From Paracoccus xiamenensis (lineage in GTDB: Bacteria; Pseudomonadota; Alphaproteobacteria; Rhodobacterales; Rhodobacteraceae): DNA of 64,000 nucleotides. Each line of letters opens with the position of its first letter. The first letter of the stretch is position 1. The stretch is from assembly GCF_011308835.1 (NCBI RefSeq), contig NZ_JAAOHY010000003.1:248001-312000 (forward strand), in the 5' to 3' direction. The notes below the pieces were generated by a model that saw nothing but the letters and a program-made list of their open reading frames with translations, searched no databases and was not told the DNA's origin. Below, one piece after another: positions 47,384 through 58,398 of the stretch. The translations under genes and the position numbers were made by a program.

Positions 47384-50300
47384 TCTCGAATTTCTTCATC
47401 AGTCGGGTCCGCTTCGCGCTGGTGGTTTCGATCGTCATTTCGATCGTCGGGCTGATCGCGCTTTTTGCCTTGCCCGTTCAACAATATCCGAACATCACCC
47501 CGCCAACGGTCAACGTATCGACGATCTATCCCGGTGCCAGCGCCGAAACCGTAGCCGACGTGATCGGCGGCCCCATCGAATCCGCCGTCAATGGCGTCGA
47601 TGATATGACCTACATGTCCTCGACCAGTTCGAATGCCGGACAATATTCGCTGGCGGTCACCTTCGAGATCGGCACCGACTCGGATCAGGCGCAGGTGAAC
47701 GTGCAGAACCGCGTGCAACTGGCAATGTCCAGCCTGCCAAGCGAGGTGCAGCAGCAAGGCGTTGAGGTCCGCGCCAGCTCGCCGGACTTTCTGCTGGCAC
47801 TAGGGTTCTATTCTGAAAACGGGCAGATCGACGATCTGGCCGTCGCGAACTATGTCAGCACCTCGCTGATTGACGAAATCGTCCGCATCTCGGGCGTTGG
47901 TGATGCGTCATCCGTGGGCACATCCGAATATGCCATGCGCATCTGGCTGGATACGCCGAAAATGGTCGCGCTGGAAATTACCGCGGACGAGGTGGCCGCC
48001 GCCATCTCGACCCAGAACGTGCAGGCTGCCCTGGGTGAGCTTGGCGGCCCGCCGGCGCCGGAAGGGACGGAAATGCAGCTGACGCTGGTGTCCCAGGGCC
48101 GGCTTGCTGAACCGGATGAGTTCGAACGCCTGATCGTGCGCACCGGCAGCGATGGCAGCATCGTCCGGCTGGGCGATATCGCCCGGATCGAACTGGGCGC
48201 GCAGTCCTATGCCGCGCAGGCGATGGTCGGCGACCGAAATGCCACCATGGTACAGGTCAATCTGGGGCCCGGCGCCAATGCGCTGGATACCCGCGATGCG
48301 GTCCTGGCGATGCTGGAAGAGACCCGACAGCGTTTTCCGGCCGATCTGACCTTTGACACGGTCTACGATTCAACACTGTTCGTCAGTTCCAGCATCGACC
48401 TGATCATGCGGATTCTTGTCGAAGCCTTTATCATCGTCATGGTGGTGATCTTCCTGTTTCTTCAGGACTGGCGGGCGACCATTGTGGCCGGCATCTCAAT
48501 TCCGGTCTCGCTCCTGGGCGCGATGGCGGTGTTGCTGATGATGGGCTATTCGCTCAACATGATCTCGTTGCTGGCGTTGGTGCTGGCCATCGGGCTGGTG
48601 GTGGATGACGCGATCCTCGTTGTCGAGAACGTCCAGCACAACCTGGAACAAGACCCCGACATGCCGGTGCCGGAAGCGGCGAAGAAGGCCATGGTTCAGA
48701 TCACCGGCCCCATCATCTCGACCACCTTCGTGCTGCTTGCGGTGGTTGTGCCGACGGCCTTTCTGCCCGGCATCAACGGTCAGTTGTTCCGACAGTTCGC
48801 GGTGACGATCTCGGGCGGGTTGGTCATGTCCGCAATCGTCGCGGTGACGCTGGCCCCGGCGCTGTCGGCGATCATGCTGCGGCCGCCGAAAGAAGGCGGC
48901 AAGCGCGGCCCGCTTGCCTGGGTCGAGGCAGGTCTGAACTGGATGCGCGATAGTTACGGCAAGATCGTCGGTTTCATGCTGCGCTTCTGGCCGATCCCGG
49001 TCGGCATACTTGCCGCTTGCGCCGCCGGCGCGGTCTATCTGATCACTTCGCTGCCCAGCACCTTCCTGCCGGATGAGGATCAGGGGGCATTGTTCGTCAA
49101 CGTCCAGCTTCCCGATGCCGCTTCGTTGCAGCGTACAGACGAAATCATGGCGCTTGTCCGCAAGGAACTGGCCAACACCCCCGGCGTGCAAGAGGTTATT
49201 TCCGTCTCGGGCTTCAGCATTCTGCAAGGCACTTCGGCCCCGAATGGCGGCATGGCGGTCGTTGCACTTGAACCCTGGGAGGATCGCGAGACCGAAGAAA
49301 CCGAAATGGGCCACCTTCTAAGCTCGTTGAACCAACGTTTCAGCCAGGTCCCCGGCGCAACGATTGCGGCCTTTGCACCGCCCCCGATCCCCGGCGTGGG
49401 TGCCGTCGGCGGCCTTGATATGCGGTTTCAGACGCTGGAGGGTCAGACCCCGGCCGAGCTTGCACAGACGCTGCGGTCATTCCTTTCGATTGCCAATCAG
49501 GACCCAGCCATCGGCGGGCTCGGTTCGACGTTCAGCGCAGATGTGCCGCAGGTCTATCTGGAGGTGGACCGGGTGCGCGCTGAACGGCTTGGGCTTAGTC
49601 CATCGGACATCTACAGCGCCATCGGCGTTGCCTTCGGATCCAGCTATATCAACGATTTCACCACCGGCGGGCGGAATTATCAGGTCACGCTTGCCGCGGA
49701 TGGGGAATATCGCGGCGACGTCACCGATCTGATGAACCTGCACGTCCGCAGCAATAACGGCGCGATGGTGCCCTTGCGCACGGTGGCGACAACGCGGACG
49801 GTGCTTGGCCCCTATGTCATCAACCGCTTCAACCAACAGGTTTCCGCGACGGTGAACGGCCAGGCGGCGCCGGGGCAAAGCTCCGGTTCCGCAATGGCCG
49901 CGGTCGAAAGGATCGCCCAGGAAGACATGCCAGAGGGCTATGCCGTGGCCTGGGCCGGGCTGTCGTTTCAGGAACAGCAGGGCGGCGGCAATCAATACAT
50001 CACTTATGTCATGTCACTGGTCTTCGCCTATCTGTTCCTCGTCGCGCTTTATGAAAGCTTTTCGCTGCCCATCGCGATCCTGCTTTCGCTGGGTGCGGCG
50101 GCGTTCGGTGCTGCCGTTGGGCTGGTCATCACTGGCCTGCAAATGAGCCTTTATGTCCAGATCGCACTGGTCCTGTTGATCGGGCTGGCGGCAAAGAACG
50201 CGATCCTGATCGTCGAATTCGCCAAGGAGCGGCGAGAGGAGGGCATGTCGATTCTGGATGCCGCTCGCACTGGGGCCGAGGCCCGGTTCCGCGCCGTGCT

Positions 50301-50532
50301 GATGACCGCGTTGGCCTTTATCTTCGGCGTCCTTCCCTTGGCGGAATCGCATGGCGCCGGCGCCGGTGCGCAGAATGCCGTCGGGATCACCATCATCAGC
50401 GGGATGCTGGGGGCAACCCTGATCGGCCTGTTCATCATTCCATCGCTGTATTTCATCATCCAGAGCATCACCGAATGGTTCTCGCGGAAAACCAGAGGAA
50501 CGCCGGCACCACCAAAGGAAAACGCGGGCTAG
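47380..50532 (+). CDS. RND multidrug efflux pump, HAE1 family
   Basis: This 1050-aa inner-membrane pump matches AcrB/MexB in length and layout: [20 protein letters not shown] near the N-terminus, the proton-relay pair Asp409-Asp410 in [13 protein letters not shown] and Lys939 in [13 protein letters not shown]. It expels hydrophobic compounds with proton influx. No TolC/OprM gene follows, so a channel from elsewhere must serve. No local TetR or MarR regulator is seen. Confidence 0.95.
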   Translation: MISNFFISRVRFALVVSIVISIVGLIALFALPVQQYPNITPPTVNVSTIYPGASAETVADVIGGPIESAVNGVDDMTYMSSTSSNAGQYSLAVTFEIGTDSDQAQVNVQNRVQLAMSSLPSEVQQQGVEVRASSPDFLLALGFYSENGQIDDLAVANYVSTSLIDEIVRISGVGDASSVGTSEYAMRIWLDTPKMVALEITADEVAAAISTQNVQAALGELGGPPAPEGTEMQLTLVSQGRLAEPDEFERLIVRTGSDGSIVRLGDIARIELGAQSYAAQAMVGDRNATMVQVNLGPGANALDTRDAVLAMLEETRQRFPADLTFDTVYDSTLFVSSSIDLIMRILVEAFIIVMVVIFLFLQDWRATIVAGISIPVSLLGAMAVLLMMGYSLNMISLLALVLAIGLVVDDAILVVENVQHNLEQDPDMPVPEAAKKAMVQITGPIISTTFVLLAVVVPTAFLPGINGQLFRQFAVTISGGLVMSAIVAVTLAPALSAIMLRPPKEGGKRGPLAWVEAGLNWMRDSYGKIVGFMLRFWPIPVGILAACAAGAVYLITSLPSTFLPDEDQGALFVNVQLPDAASLQRTDEIMALVRKELANTPGVQEVISVSGFSILQGTSAPNGGMAVVALEPWEDRETEETEMGHLLSSLNQRFSQVPGATIAAFAPPPIPGVGAVGGLDMRFQTLEGQTPAELAQTLRSFLSIANQDPAIGGLGSTFSADVPQVYLEVDRVRAERLGLSPSDIYSAIGVAFGSSYINDFTTGGRNYQVTLAADGEYRGDVTDLMNLHVRSNNGAMVPLRTVATTRTVLGPYVINRFNQQVSATVNGQAAPGQSSGSAMAAVERIAQEDMPEGYAVAWAGLSFQEQQGGGNQYITYVMSLVFAYLFLVALYESFSLPIAILLSLGAAAFGAAVGLVITGLQMSLYVQIALVLLIGLAAKNAILIVEFAKERREEGMSILDAARTGAEARFRAVLMTALAFIFGVLPLAESHGAGAGAQNAVGITIISGMLGATLIGLFIIPSLYFIIQSITEWFSRKTRGTPAPPKENAG

Positions 50533-50674
50533 AGCGTCTTGCCGCCATGTCCGCCATCGCGTCGCCCGCTTGGGAACAGAGGCGGTGTCGGCCGAACTGG
50601 TTTCATCGCAGCAACGTGCCGTCCGCACCGGCAGCCATTCGGCCGCCGCTGCCGGGAGAGAACCCCAATCCCGG

Positions 50675-51424
50675 CTACTTCGCGTCGTGGAAGATGATCC
50701 CAACCGTATGGCGTTGCCCGCTGCGGACGCGGCTGACGCCGTGGCGGAGGTTGACGCGGTAATTGCCGCGGCTGCCTTGGACGGGCCGGTTGTGGACGGC
50801 GAAGGCGACGGCGTCGCCTTGCATAAGCGGCACGACCTCGGCACGGCTCTGCATCCGGGGGCGTTGTTCGGTCAGCACGAACTCACCGCCGGTGAAATCG
50901 CGGCCCGGTTGGGACAGCAGGAACGCCACCTGGATCGGAAAGGCCAGATCGCCATACAGATCCTGATGCAGGCAGTTGAAGTCGCCTGTGACATATTGCA
51001 GGAGCAACGGCGTTGGGCGTTTCTGCCCGGCTTCGTGGCACTGGCGCAGGAAATCCGCGTGGGCGTCGGGGTAGCGCTGATCGATCCCCATGCGTTCGTT
51101 CCAGCTGTTCGCGATCTCGGCCAGTTTCGGCCAAAGCGCCGTGCGCAGCCCGCCCAGCAGATCCGGCAGCGGGTATTTGAAATAGCGGTATTCGCCCTTG
51201 CCAAACCCGTGCCGCGCCATGTGGATATGGCTGCGGAAATGCTGTTCCTGTGGGTAAAGCGCGGCAAGGTCGCGGCACTCCTCCGGCGTCAGGACGGATT
51301 TCAGCGTGGCGCAGCCGAAACTGTTCATCTCGCCCGCGAAAGCCGACCAGTCATAGACAGCAAGGCGCTGCTCGGCCGATTTCACGACCGGCGCGGCGGG
51401 GATAAAATCGGTCACGGCATTCAT
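50675..51424 (-). CDS. 2OG-Fe(II) oxygenase coupled to ada
   Basis: This 249-aa protein has the double-stranded beta-helix dioxygenase triad: H153-x-D155 in CLHQDLYG and His228, with Arg238 to hold 2-oxoglutarate (HGVSRVRSGQR). It fits the bacterial oxygenase group predicted to oxidatively demethylate damaged DNA, as AlkB does, but is not AlkB itself. The ATG overlaps the ada stop (ATGA), so both are made together. The true substrate is unproven. Confidence 0.85.
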   Translation of the reverse strand: MNAVTDFIPAAPVVKSAEQRLAVYDWSAFAGEMNSFGCATLKSVLTPEECRDLAALYPQEQHFRSHIHMARHGFGKGEYRYFKYPLPDLLGGLRTALWPKLAEIANSWNERMGIDQRYPDAHADFLRQCHEAGQKRPTPLLLQYVTGDFNCLHQDLYGDLAFPIQVAFLLSQPGRDFTGGEFVLTEQRPRMQSRAEVVPLMQGDAVAFAVHNRPVQGSRGNYRVNLRHGVSRVRSGQRHTVGIIFHDAK

Positions 51425-52485
51425 GCTGCGGCCTCCTTTTCCAGAAGGGTGCGCTTGCGTTCGATCCCCCAGCGATAGCCGGACAGATCGCCATCCTGAC
51501 GCACGACCCGGTGGCAGGGGATCGCCACGGCGAGCTTGTTGGCCGCACAGGCCCCGGCCACGGCGCGGACCGAATTCGGTGCGCCGATCCGGCGCGCGAT
51601 CTCGGTGTAGCTGACGGTTTCACCCACCGGGATGTCGCGCAGGGCCTGCCAGACGCGCTGCTGGAACGCCGTGCCGCGAATGTCCAGCGGCAGGTCGAGC
51701 CCGATCTGCGGCGCTTCGACAAAGCCAACGACCTGCGCCACGCGGGCCTCGAAAGCCACATCGCCGCCGATCAGATTGGCCCTTGGAAAGCGGTCCTGCA
51801 ACTCGTTGACCAAGGCTTCGGGATCGTCCCCCAAGGCAATGGCGCAGATACCCTTGTCGCTTTCGGCCACGAGGATCGCGCCAAGCGCGCTTTCGCCCAG
51901 GGCAAAGCGGATATCGGTATCCTTCCCGCCCTGACGGAAGGCCGTGGGCGTCATGCCCAGAACCTTGTTCGAGGTCTCGTAAAACCGGCTGTTCGCGTTG
52001 AACCCGGCGTCGTAAATCGCTTCGGTCACGGTATTCTCCTTATCCTGCAGTTCAGCGCGGACCTTCTGCGCCCGATGCGCAGCGCCCCATTCGCGGGGCG
52101 TCAGCCCGGTGATCGCCTTGAACTGGCGGTGAAAGTAATGGCTGCTGAAGCCTACCTTTGCGGCAAGGTCATCCAGCTTTGGCATTGCGTCCGAGGCCGC
52201 GATGATCCGGCAGGCCCCGGCGATGATTTCGGTGTTCGCCTGCGCGGCCGATTGCCCCTTGGGATTGCAGCGCATGCAGGGGCGAAAGCCCGCCGCCTCG
52301 GCCGCCTCGGGCGTGTGGTAAAACGCGACATTGGCGGGCTTGGCACGACGCGAGGGGCAGGACGGCCGGCAATAAATACCGGTGGTTTTCACCGCAAAGA
52401 CAAAGCTGCCATCCGCGCCCGCATCCCGCGCGACAACACTTTGCCAGCGCGGATCCTGTTCGGTCTGGGTCGGTATGGTGGTCAT
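51421..52485 (-). CDS. ada: Ada methylphosphotriester/O6-methylguanine methyltransferase and regulator
   Basis: This 354-aa protein combines an N-terminal zinc domain (Cys39, Cys43, Cys70, Cys73) that takes methyl from DNA phosphotriesters, an AraC-type DNA-binding part (KVGFSSHYFHRQFKAITGLTP) and a C-terminal O6-methylguanine transferase with PCHRVV, acceptor Cys324. It repairs alkylation and, once methylated, activates the adaptive response. ATG 52485 is where homology begins; the frame runs open upstream without it. Confidence 0.95.
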   Translation of the reverse strand: MTTIPTQTEQDPRWQSVVARDAGADGSFVFAVKTTGIYCRPSCPSRRAKPANVAFYHTPEAAEAAGFRPCMRCNPKGQSAAQANTEIIAGACRIIAASDAMPKLDDLAAKVGFSSHYFHRQFKAITGLTPREWGAAHRAQKVRAELQDKENTVTEAIYDAGFNANSRFYETSNKVLGMTPTAFRQGGKDTDIRFALGESALGAILVAESDKGICAIALGDDPEALVNELQDRFPRANLIGGDVAFEARVAQVVGFVEAPQIGLDLPLDIRGTAFQQRVWQALRDIPVGETVSYTEIARRIGAPNSVRAVAGACAANKLAVAIPCHRVVRQDGDLSGYRWGIERKRTLLEKEAAA

Positions 52486-52799
52486 GGTCAATACCCGGTC
52501 TGATTGCTGTTGAGCCCAATATAGGGGGCTTTCGCCGCACCTCACTCCGCGCCTTGCTTTCAAATCCAGAACGTCGGTGGACCAAGGGATATGCGGCCAT
52601 CCGACACAGGCGCAGCAGCCGCTTGAGACGGCAGGATCGGGTAGATGAGTGTTGCCACACCGTGGAACGGGTGCAGACAGACCGGCATGCGACACTGTTC
52701 GAGTTGATGCAGACATCGCCCCGAACGTTGCGGATATGCGAAGAGGCCGCGCCGATCCAGCACGGGCTGCCGCAGGCGTGACGCCATTCCCCCGTCTTT
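52486..52799. other. 314-bp region between iolB and ada, no recognised gene
   Basis: Open frames exist on both strands (for example plus 52554-52781, minus 52560-52787) but none shows a start with a ribosome site or a family resemblance. It must contain the ada promoter and any terminator of the iol operon; no clear hairpin with a T run is visible. Confidence 0.45.
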
Positions 52800-53594
52800 T
52801 CAGAACAGGTGCTCGACCTCTGGCGCGGGAACAAAGCGCCATGCGCGGCGGGGCCCGGCCATGACGTTGAGGTAATACAGCTCGAACCCGTAAGGCGCAC
52901 CGCAGGGGTGGTGGCCACGCGGGACGCAGACCACATCGCCATCCCTGACTGCCATGACCTCGTCCATGCTGCCGTCATCGGTATAGACGCGCTGCACCGC
53001 CCAACCATCTTTCGGGTTCAGGCGGTGATAATAGGTCTCTTCCAGATAGGTGATGCGCGGAAAGTCATCCTCATCATGGCGATGGCTGGGATAGCTGGAC
53101 CAGTTGCCCGCGGGGGTGAAAACCTCTGTCACCAGCAGGCTGTCGGCGTAATCCTCATTCTCCATCGCGATATTGTTGATCCAACGGGTATTGTTGCCCT
53201 CGCCCCGCTGGGTCAGGGTAATACCGTCAGGGCCGATACGGCGCGCCGGATGACCGCCCTGCCCCGGTGCCGCGCAGACGGCGATCACGCAATCGGTCAC
53301 CGCTTCCGCCCGCCACTCCTGCCCGTTCGGGACATACAGACAGTGCGGCGGCGTCTTGTCGAACACGTCCATCCGCTCGCCCACAACTCCCCAGTCCTGA
53401 CCGGCGGCGTGGAACGCGGCCTTGCCCTCGACCATCACCAGGATGACCTCATTGGTGCCGGTCGCTTCGGACGCCGCCTCGCCCGGACGCAGGCGGTACA
53501 GCGTGAAGCCAACATAGCGCCAGCCGGCGCTTTCGGGCGTAATCTGATGCACCTTGCCGTGGGTGCCGAAAGGCTTGTGCAGAAGATCAACCAT
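52800..53594 (-). CDS. iolB: 5-deoxy-glucuronate isomerase
   Basis: This 264-aa cupin-fold enzyme converts 5-deoxy-glucuronate to 2-deoxy-5-keto-gluconate in myo-inositol breakdown. GYVGFTLYRLRPGE-like start, SSYPSHRHDEDDFPR with metal-binding histidines and VPRGHHPCGAPYGFELYYLNVMAG are family blocks. An AAAGGG site precedes the ATG, supplied by a repeat element. It is the last gene of the iol operon. Confidence 0.94.
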   Translation of the reverse strand: MVDLLHKPFGTHGKVHQITPESAGWRYVGFTLYRLRPGEAASEATGTNEVILVMVEGKAAFHAAGQDWGVVGERMDVFDKTPPHCLYVPNGQEWRAEAVTDCVIAVCAAPGQGGHPARRIGPDGITLTQRGEGNNTRWINNIAMENEDYADSLLVTEVFTPAGNWSSYPSHRHDEDDFPRITYLEETYYHRLNPKDGWAVQRVYTDDGSMDEVMAVRDGDVVCVPRGHHPCGAPYGFELYYLNVMAGPRRAWRFVPAPEVEHLF

Positions 53595-53602
53595 TCAGAT
53601 CC

Positions 53603-53667
53603 CTTTCATTCTGGCCCAAGTACCCCGGGGGAAACCGGCGAATGCCGGTTGGGGGCAGCGCCCCCGG
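53603..53667 (-). repeat. hairpin-forming extragenic repeat, copy 1
   Basis: Copy 1 of an element also present at 56442-56488. Shared parts are TTTCATTCTGGC, CAAGTACCCCGGGG (CAAATATCCCGGGG in the other) and a GGGGCAGCGCCCC hairpin. This copy carries an extra AACCGGC/GCCGGTT stem. On the minus strand it ends in the ribosome site of iolB. Confidence 0.8.
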
Positions 53668-53673
53668 ATCGTG

Positions 53674-54585
53674 TCACGCAGCCTCGCCATGATCCAGACC
53701 CGCCGCGACTGCTGCCGCCTTCAGCGACCTCAGGCCCAGCGACTGATACTCCAGCGGATTCCTCATCTCTGGGTCCTGTTCGGCCTCGATCACCAGCCAA
53801 CCGTCATAACCCGCCTGCGCAAGGACACTCAGCAATGGCACAAAGTCGATTGCGCCTTCTGGATCGCCCGGCACGGTAAAGGCCCCGGCCAGCACCCCTT
53901 GCAGAAAGGACAGGCCCTCGGCCCGGACCCGTTCCGCAACCCGAGGGCGGATGTTCTTGGCATGGAAATGCGCGACACGGGACGCATGTTTCGTCAGTAC
54001 CGCCACCGGATCACCGCCACCAAAGGCGCAGTGACCGGCATCAAACAACAGATGCGTCGCGGGACCAGTCGCAGCCATGAAGGCGTCGATATCCTCGGGG
54101 GATTCGATCACCGTGCCCATATGGTGATGATAGGCCAGCGTGATGCCTTGCGAAGCGAGGTAATCCGCAAATGCCTCCATCTTCGTCCCAAAGGCCACCA
54201 TTTCATCAGGGGTCAGCCGGGGACGATGGTTCACGGGAATATCGTGGCTACCGTGCACGGTGTTCGAACATTCGCAGGTGATGCAGACCTTGCAGTCATT
54301 GGCCTTCAGTTTCGCCAGATGCGGCTGCACGGCGGCAATCTCATCCTCGACCGAGCGGGTCAGCAACGCGGTCGAATACCAGCCCGAGATGAAGCGCAGA
54401 CCGTAATGCTCAAGCAGCGCCTTCAGGGCGGCGGGATCGTCGGGCCAGCGGTGGCCATTCTCGATCCCGTCAAAGCCGATCAACTGACCGGCCTCCTGCA
54501 GGATCTGTTCTGTCGGGATATGCGCGCCGATGCTTTGGTCGTCGTCATTGGCCCAGGCGATGGGGTTGGTGCCGTAAAGGATCAT
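53674..54585 (-). CDS. iolE: myo-inosose-2 dehydratase
   Basis: This 303-aa TIM-barrel enzyme dehydrates 2-keto-myo-inositol to the trione precursor. [19 protein letters not shown] at the N-terminus and [19 protein letters not shown] with metal ligands are typical of IolE. It starts 7 bp after iolD, with GAGGGCATC as ribosome site, and precedes iolB across the repeat element. Confidence 0.93.
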   Translation of the reverse strand: MILYGTNPIAWANDDDQSIGAHIPTEQILQEAGQLIGFDGIENGHRWPDDPAALKALLEHYGLRFISGWYSTALLTRSVEDEIAAVQPHLAKLKANDCKVCITCECSNTVHGSHDIPVNHRPRLTPDEMVAFGTKMEAFADYLASQGITLAYHHHMGTVIESPEDIDAFMAATGPATHLLFDAGHCAFGGGDPVAVLTKHASRVAHFHAKNIRPRVAERVRAEGLSFLQGVLAGAFTVPGDPEGAIDFVPLLSVLAQAGYDGWLVIEAEQDPEMRNPLEYQSLGLRSLKAAAVAAGLDHGEAA

Positions 54586-54592
54586 GATGCCC

Positions 54593-56431
54593 TCAATTCA
54601 CAAGCCGCTGCCTGGCGGCGTTTTCCAGATATTCCGCATAGGCGACGCGCAGCTTTTCGGTGTCACCGACCGCCGGAACGGCCACATCCCACCAGTGTCC
54701 GGCACCTTCCAGCCCGTCGCCGGGCCCAGGGGCGGCGGTGGTGTCGATGACGATCACAGTCGGTATGTCGCGACTGCGTGCAGCGGCAATCCCTGCCTCC
54801 AGTTCGGCGATATTCGCAGCCTTTATCGCATGCGCCCCCATGCTGGCGGCATGGGCGACAAAGTCGATCTGCGGCTGCACCTCGATATTGCTGTCGACAT
54901 ACATGTTGTTGAACGGCGCGCCACCTGTGCCAGCCTGCAAGCGATTGATGCAGCCGTAACCCCGGTTGTCGGTCAACACGACAGTGAAGGGGATGCGCCG
55001 CATTACCGCCGTCGCCAGTTCGCTGTTCATCATCATATAGCTGCCATCGCCGACGAAACAGATCACCTCGCGATCAGGCCGCGCCAGCTTCAGACCCATT
55101 GCGCCCGCAATTTCATAGCCCATGCAGCTATAGCCGTATTCCATGTGATAGCCGTGCTGGCTTGGCTGCCACAGCAGTTTCAGCGCGCCCGGCATGGTCC
55201 CAGCTGCACACATGGCGATGGCATCAGCCCCGGTCGCACGCTGCACCGCGCCGATCACCTGCGCGTCGGCGGGCAATTCGTTGCTGTCTACGGGGGCGGC
55301 GCAATGGGCATCGACCGCCCGCAACCAGCTTTCACGGACGCCCGGCGCCGCTGCGTCGGCGCGGTAATCGCCCAAAGCCGCGCCCAGCTTTTCCAGCGCA
55401 ACCTTCGCATCCGCCACCAGCGAGACCCCGCCATGCTTGGCCGCATCGAAAGGCTGCACGTTGATGCTGACCAGTTTGGCATCACCAAACAAGGTCCGCG
55501 ACCCGGTGGTGAAATCCTGCAAGCGAGTGCCGAGCGCAATGACAAGATCAGCCCCTGCTGCCACCGCATTCGCCGCAGCAGAGCCATCTACCCCGGCCGC
55601 CCCATAATTCATGTCATCAGACTGTGGCAGCGCCGACTTCCCCGCCTGCGTCTCTATCACCAAGATGTTGTGGCGGCTGGCGAACTTCGCCAGTGTGGCT
55701 TCCGCGCTGGAATAGATCACCCCACCGCCCGCAACGATCACCGGCGCTTTGGCTGCACGGATCAGATCCGCCACCTCGGCCAATTCCGCAGCATCGGGCT
55801 CGGGTCGCCGGATCCGCCAGACGCGCGGCTCGAAGAACTCGGCAGGCCAGTCATAGGCTTCCGCCTGCACATCCTGACAAAAGGCCAGACAGACCGGGCC
55901 GCAATTTGCCGGATCGGTCATGACCCGCATGGCACGAGGCAGCGCTGTCAGCAGATGCTCAGGCCGGGTAATGCGGTCGAAGTAACGCACAACGGGACGG
56001 AAGCAGTCATTGGCGCTGACGGTTCCGTCATCGAAATCCTCGATCTGTTGCAATACCGGATCGGGGCTACGGTTGGCGAAGACATCGCCCGCGATGATCA
56101 GCAAGGGCAGCCGATTCACATGGGCAAGTGCCGCCGCCGTCACCACATTGGTGGCCCCCGGCCCGATCGAGGTCGTCACCGCCTGCGCGCGGCGCCGCGC
56201 ATGACCCTTGGCAAAGGCAATCGCGGCATGGGCCATCGACTGTTCGTTCTGCCCGCGCCATGTCGGCAGCGCATCGCCGATACCGTGCAGCGCCTCGCCA
56301 ATCCCAGCCACATTACCATGGCCAAAGATTGCCCAGACGCCTTCGATGAAACGCTCGCCCCCATCGGTCTTCTGCACAGCAAGCCAACGGGTCATTGCCT
56401 GCGCTGCCGTCAATCTGATCGTCTCAGCCAT
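54593..56431 (-). CDS. iolD: 3D-(3,5/4)-trihydroxycyclohexane-1,2-dione hydrolase
   Basis: This 612-aa thiamine-diphosphate enzyme opens the inositol ring to 5-deoxy-glucuronate. [15 protein letters not shown] at the start, a central Rossmann-like part and the TPP-binding [15 protein letters not shown] with [12 protein letters not shown] match IolD. The start ATG 56431 follows a GGCGGAG site; an upstream frame to 56527 runs through the repeat and iolC end. Confidence 0.94.
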   Translation of the reverse strand: MAETIRLTAAQAMTRWLAVQKTDGGERFIEGVWAIFGHGNVAGIGEALHGIGDALPTWRGQNEQSMAHAAIAFAKGHARRRAQAVTTSIGPGATNVVTAAALAHVNRLPLLIIAGDVFANRSPDPVLQQIEDFDDGTVSANDCFRPVVRYFDRITRPEHLLTALPRAMRVMTDPANCGPVCLAFCQDVQAEAYDWPAEFFEPRVWRIRRPEPDAAELAEVADLIRAAKAPVIVAGGGVIYSSAEATLAKFASRHNILVIETQAGKSALPQSDDMNYGAAGVDGSAAANAVAAGADLVIALGTRLQDFTTGSRTLFGDAKLVSINVQPFDAAKHGGVSLVADAKVALEKLGAALGDYRADAAAPGVRESWLRAVDAHCAAPVDSNELPADAQVIGAVQRATGADAIAMCAAGTMPGALKLLWQPSQHGYHMEYGYSCMGYEIAGAMGLKLARPDREVICFVGDGSYMMMNSELATAVMRRIPFTVVLTDNRGYGCINRLQAGTGGAPFNNMYVDSNIEVQPQIDFVAHAASMGAHAIKAANIAELEAGIAAARSRDIPTVIVIDTTAAPGPGDGLEGAGHWWDVAVPAVGDTEKLRVAYAEYLENAARQRLVN

Positions 56432-56441
56432 TACTCCGCCT

Positions 56442-56488
56442 CTTTCATTCTGGCGCAAATATCCCGGGGTCCGGGGCAGCGCCCCGGT
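56442..56488 (-). repeat. hairpin-forming extragenic repeat, copy 2
   Basis: Copy 2 of the element at 53603-53667, filling almost the whole gap between iolC and iolD. It has TTTCATTCTGGC, CAAATATCCCGGGG and a CCGGGGC/GCCCCGG stem with a 3-nt loop. It begins 2 bp after the iolC stop and runs up to the iolD ribosome site. Confidence 0.8.
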
Positions 56489-56490
56489 TC

Positions 56491-58398
56491 TTATGCCGCC
56501 GCCCGCGCCTTGTCCCAGACCGCACACAGCTTTGCATAGCGATCCGCCATCTGCGCGACCGCATCATCATCGCTGATCTGCCCCGCCATCCACGCCCGCG
56601 CGGCGTCGCCAAAGATCGTGCGCCCGACCGCGAAACCGCGCACCAGAGGAAAGCTGGCGGCGACCTCGAAACTGGCGGCCAACTCGGCCTCGGGCGCGTC
56701 GAGGCCAAGCACCACGATGCCGCGCGTATGCTGGTCGTGTTCCTCGATGGCGGAGATGGCGTTGGCCCACGCCTCGCGGGTCTTCATCGGTTCCAGCTTC
56801 CACCAATCGGGATAGATGCCGATATCGTAGAACTGCCGGATCAAGGTCGCGGTGGTCATGTCATCGACGGGGCCGACCTTCGAGGGGATGATCTCCAGCA
56901 GGAACTCCAACCCGCTACGCCGCGCGGCCTGATAAAGGCGGGTCACGGTCGCCTCCTGATCCGCGCGCATCGCCGCGTCGTCATCGGGGTGGCAGAAACA
57001 CAGCACCTTTACCACGTTTTCCCGCGCCCATTCGGACAGCGCGCCACAATCGGCACCGAGTTCCGGTTCCAGCGTCAGGCGGCGCGACCCCGGCCATTCC
57101 GCCGGCCGCCCGATCCACAGGCCCGATCCGCTGGCCTTATGCAGCGCGCTACGTCCGATGCGGTTGTCGCACAGGATGCCGTGGCCACCCTGCCCGTCAG
57201 CCACCTGCAACGCAGCCTGCAGGCACAGCTCCTTGAACGCGCCGCCTTTGTCGAGCGTGTAGCCCTCCATCTCTTCCAGTTGCAGGCGGTGGTCGAAGGC
57301 GAAGACGCGCATGGTCGACCAGTCGCCGCCCATACGCCCTTGACGGTTGGTGGCCCAGTGGATCTGTTCCAGTTCCGCATCATTGCGCAGATCGGGACGT
57401 TGGACGCCGCGCTTCAGGAAGAAGTCGAGTTCGGCAAGGCTGGGATAGGCGGGCGTGCAGCCGTGGCGGCTGACGGCGAAAGCGCCGCAGGCATTGGCGT
57501 ATTTCAGCGCCGTGGGCCAGTCCTCGCCGTCCAGCCAGCCTTTCATCAGGCCCGAGAAAAAGCCGTCGCCTGCGCCCAGCACATTGAAGACCTCGATCGG
57601 GAAGCCGGGACCGGTCTGACCGTCGTCCAGGCTGTCTGGAATCTCGCCTTCGAAGGCCACGGCACCCGCTGCGCCGCGTTTGCAGACCAGCGTGGCATCG
57701 CTGACGGCGCGGACATTGCGCAGGGCGGTGATGGTGTCGGTCGATCCGCCGGCGATGTGAAACTCTTCCTCGGTCCCGACGATCAGGTCGAACAGGTGCA
57801 GGGTCGATTGCAGCTCTGCCGTGACCTTGTCGCTGGCGACAAAGCGGCTTTCGCCATCACCATGCCCCGCCACCCCCCAGAGGTTCGGGCGGTAATCAAT
57901 ATCCAACGCCGTTTGCGCACCGTGCTTTCGCGCCAGTTCCAGCGCCTTCAGCACCGCCGCGCGGGTCTGCGGATGCGACAGATGGGTGCCGGTGGCCAGC
58001 ACCGAGCGCGCCGAGGCGATTAAACCCTCATCAATATCCGCTTCGGTCAGGCCCATATCGGCGCAGTTTTCGCGGTAGAAGATCAGCGGAAAGCTTTCCT
58101 CGTCGCGAATGCCCAGCAGAACCAGCGCCGTCAGGCGGTCCGGGTCGGTCTTGACGCCGCGCACATCGACGCCTTCGCGTTCAAGCTGTTCGCGGATGAA
58201 GCGGCCCATATGTTCGTCGCCGACGCCGGTGATGACGGCCGATTTCAACCCCAGCCGAGCAGTCCCGCAGGCGATATTGGTCGGCGAGCCGCCGATATAT
58301 TTGCTGAAAGACCCCATATCTTCCAGCCGACCGCCGATCTGGTCGCCATAAAGGTCGACCGACGAGCGACCGATGGTGATCAGGTCAAGCGTCTTCAT
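56491..58398 (-). CDS. iolC: bifunctional 5-dehydro-2-deoxygluconokinase / phosphogluconate aldolase (IolC-DUF2090 fusion)
   Basis: This 635-aa protein joins a PfkB-type sugar kinase (about 1-330; [19 protein letters not shown], catalytic [15 protein letters not shown]) to a DUF2090 domain (about 345-630) annotated in homologues as the aldolase that splits the phosphorylated product to dihydroxyacetone phosphate and malonate semialdehyde. It thus covers the iolC and iolJ steps. ATG 58398 overlaps the previous gene by 14 bp. The aldolase activity is family knowledge, not visible as motifs. Confidence 0.92.
   Translation of the reverse strand: MKTLDLITIGRSSVDLYGDQIGGRLEDMGSFSKYIGGSPTNIACGTARLGLKSAVITGVGDEHMGRFIREQLEREGVDVRGVKTDPDRLTALVLLGIRDEESFPLIFYRENCADMGLTEADIDEGLIASARSVLATGTHLSHPQTRAAVLKALELARKHGAQTALDIDYRPNLWGVAGHGDGESRFVASDKVTAELQSTLHLFDLIVGTEEEFHIAGGSTDTITALRNVRAVSDATLVCKRGAAGAVAFEGEIPDSLDDGQTGPGFPIEVFNVLGAGDGFFSGLMKGWLDGEDWPTALKYANACGAFAVSRHGCTPAYPSLAELDFFLKRGVQRPDLRNDAELEQIHWATNRQGRMGGDWSTMRVFAFDHRLQLEEMEGYTLDKGGAFKELCLQAALQVADGQGGHGILCDNRIGRSALHKASGSGLWIGRPAEWPGSRRLTLEPELGADCGALSEWARENVVKVLCFCHPDDDAAMRADQEATVTRLYQAARRSGLEFLLEIIPSKVGPVDDMTTATLIRQFYDIGIYPDWWKLEPMKTREAWANAISAIEEHDQHTRGIVVLGLDAPEAELAASFEVAASFPLVRGFAVGRTIFGDAARAWMAGQISDDDAVAQMADRYAKLCAVWDKARAAA

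Noticed and set aside
52486..52570. Ada-box-like words (AAAGCAAG, GAAAGC) upstream of ada
   Set aside because: They match the E. coli Ada box only partly and such short words are expected by chance; not listed as a regulatory site.
52486..52799. Possible gene remnant between iolB and ada
   Set aside because: Frames are open on both strands but none resembles a known protein, and no transposon ends or target duplications are visible.
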